From CAYFUT01 sp964346395 (lineage in GTDB: Bacteria; Bacillota; Halanaerobiia; Halobacteroidales; Halobacteroidaceae), in the NCBI GenBank assembly GCA_964346395.1, contig CAYFUT010000019.1, positions 1 through 40,223 of the forward strand: a stretch of DNA of 40,223 bases. Reading direction: 5' to 3'. Both the position numbers and the translations under genes were made by a program. This document shows, in pieces, positions 40,115 to 40,223 of the stretch. Position 1 is the first letter of the stretch; each line of letters starts with the position of its first letter. The notes below the pieces were generated by a model. That model did no database searches and was not told where the DNA came from. It was given only the letters and a program-made list of their open reading frames with translations.

Positions 40115-40163
40115 AAGCAGAAAAAAGATGAGGAGGAAAAACTCCCCATACTTTCTTCTGCTT
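40115..40163 (-). other. Hairpin between tuf and rpsJ
   Basis: The outer arms AAGCAGAA / TTCTGCTT enclose an inner GGGGAG - TTTTT - CCTCC stem. No U-tract follows, so it is either a weak attenuator or a processing or regulatory structure at the head of the S10 operon. Confidence 0.45.
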
Positions 40164-40168
40164 TCTGA

Positions 40169-40223
40169 TTATTCAATAATTTCAGTTACTACTCCCGCTC
40201 CTACTGTCTTGCCGCCTTCTCGA
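40169..40223 (-). CDS. tuf: Elongation factor Tu, C-terminal fragment (cut by window edge)
   Basis: The last 17 codons read REGGKTVGAGVVTEIIE followed by TAA, the conserved C-terminus of EF-Tu (usually REGGRTVGAGVVT). Placement immediately upstream of rpsJ matches the str-S10 arrangement of Firmicutes. The rest lies outside the window. Confidence 0.93.
   Translation of the reverse strand, partial: REGGKTVGAGVVTEIIE

Noticed and set aside
35000..40223. Possible rRNA or tRNA genes near the ribosomal protein cluster.
   Set aside because: No tRNA-like TTCAAATC / cloverleaf pattern or conserved rRNA segment was seen in the gaps, which are mostly under 40 nt.

Overview
The window looks like part of the chromosome of a low-GC, endospore-forming anaerobic Firmicute. 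The protein style (many Asp/Glu residues, an acidic insert in RpoA), the sporulation genes spoIID-spoIIQ-spoIIID, and T-box control of branched-chain amino acid genes would fit a halophilic lineage such as Halanaerobiales/Halobacteroidaceae. That placement is an inference from overall look, not a database match. Nearly all genes lie on the minus strand.

Positions 1-10.7 kb hold branched-chain amino acid biosynthesis. Read on the minus strand, a complete acetolactate synthase unit with its own promoter, T-box leader and terminator (ilvB2-ilvN2) is followed by a second promoter/T-box region that drives ilvB1-ilvN1-ilvC-leuA-leuC-leuD-leuB (leuB is cut by the window edge). The two ilvBN pairs are diverged paralogues. 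ilvD lies apart at 12.9-14.6 kb under a promoter of its own and without a T-box. Together these genes cover pyruvate to 2-ketoisovalerate and on to the leucine precursor; only the aminotransferase and threonine deaminase are missing.

Positions 10.8-12.9 kb hold the plus-strand engulfment cassette spoIID, spoIIQ, spoIIID, with candidate sigma-F and sigma-E promoters. It ends in a 42-bp perfect palindrome that also encodes the C-terminus of SpoIIID. A CPBP-family membrane protein (14.8-15.5 kb) has lost several catalytic residues. Next come an uncharacterised AmmeMemoRadiSam pair (radical SAM enzyme plus a fused MEMO-AMMECR1 protein), then arginase and an ornithine/alanine-type PLP racemase.

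Positions 20.2-40.2 kb are the translation supercluster: rplM-rpsI; truA; the ECF transporter core ecfA1-ecfA2-ecfT; and the alpha, spc and S10 operons in standard order up to the 3' end of tuf. rpmJ (37 codons) is present. rpmD (L30) is absent from its usual place between rpsE and rplO. A 100-N scaffold gap lies at 21244-21343 and is flanked by two identical 55-bp copies, so it is probably an assembly join rather than missing sequence.

The most striking unexplained signal is a set of intergenic elements whose arms are built from degenerate 7-bp words (6-bp in one case). Most form long imperfect hairpins. Nine of the ten begin within a few bases of the stop codon of the preceding gene, and most fill the space to the next ribosome binding site. 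Word sequences differ between elements, but the layout is constant.
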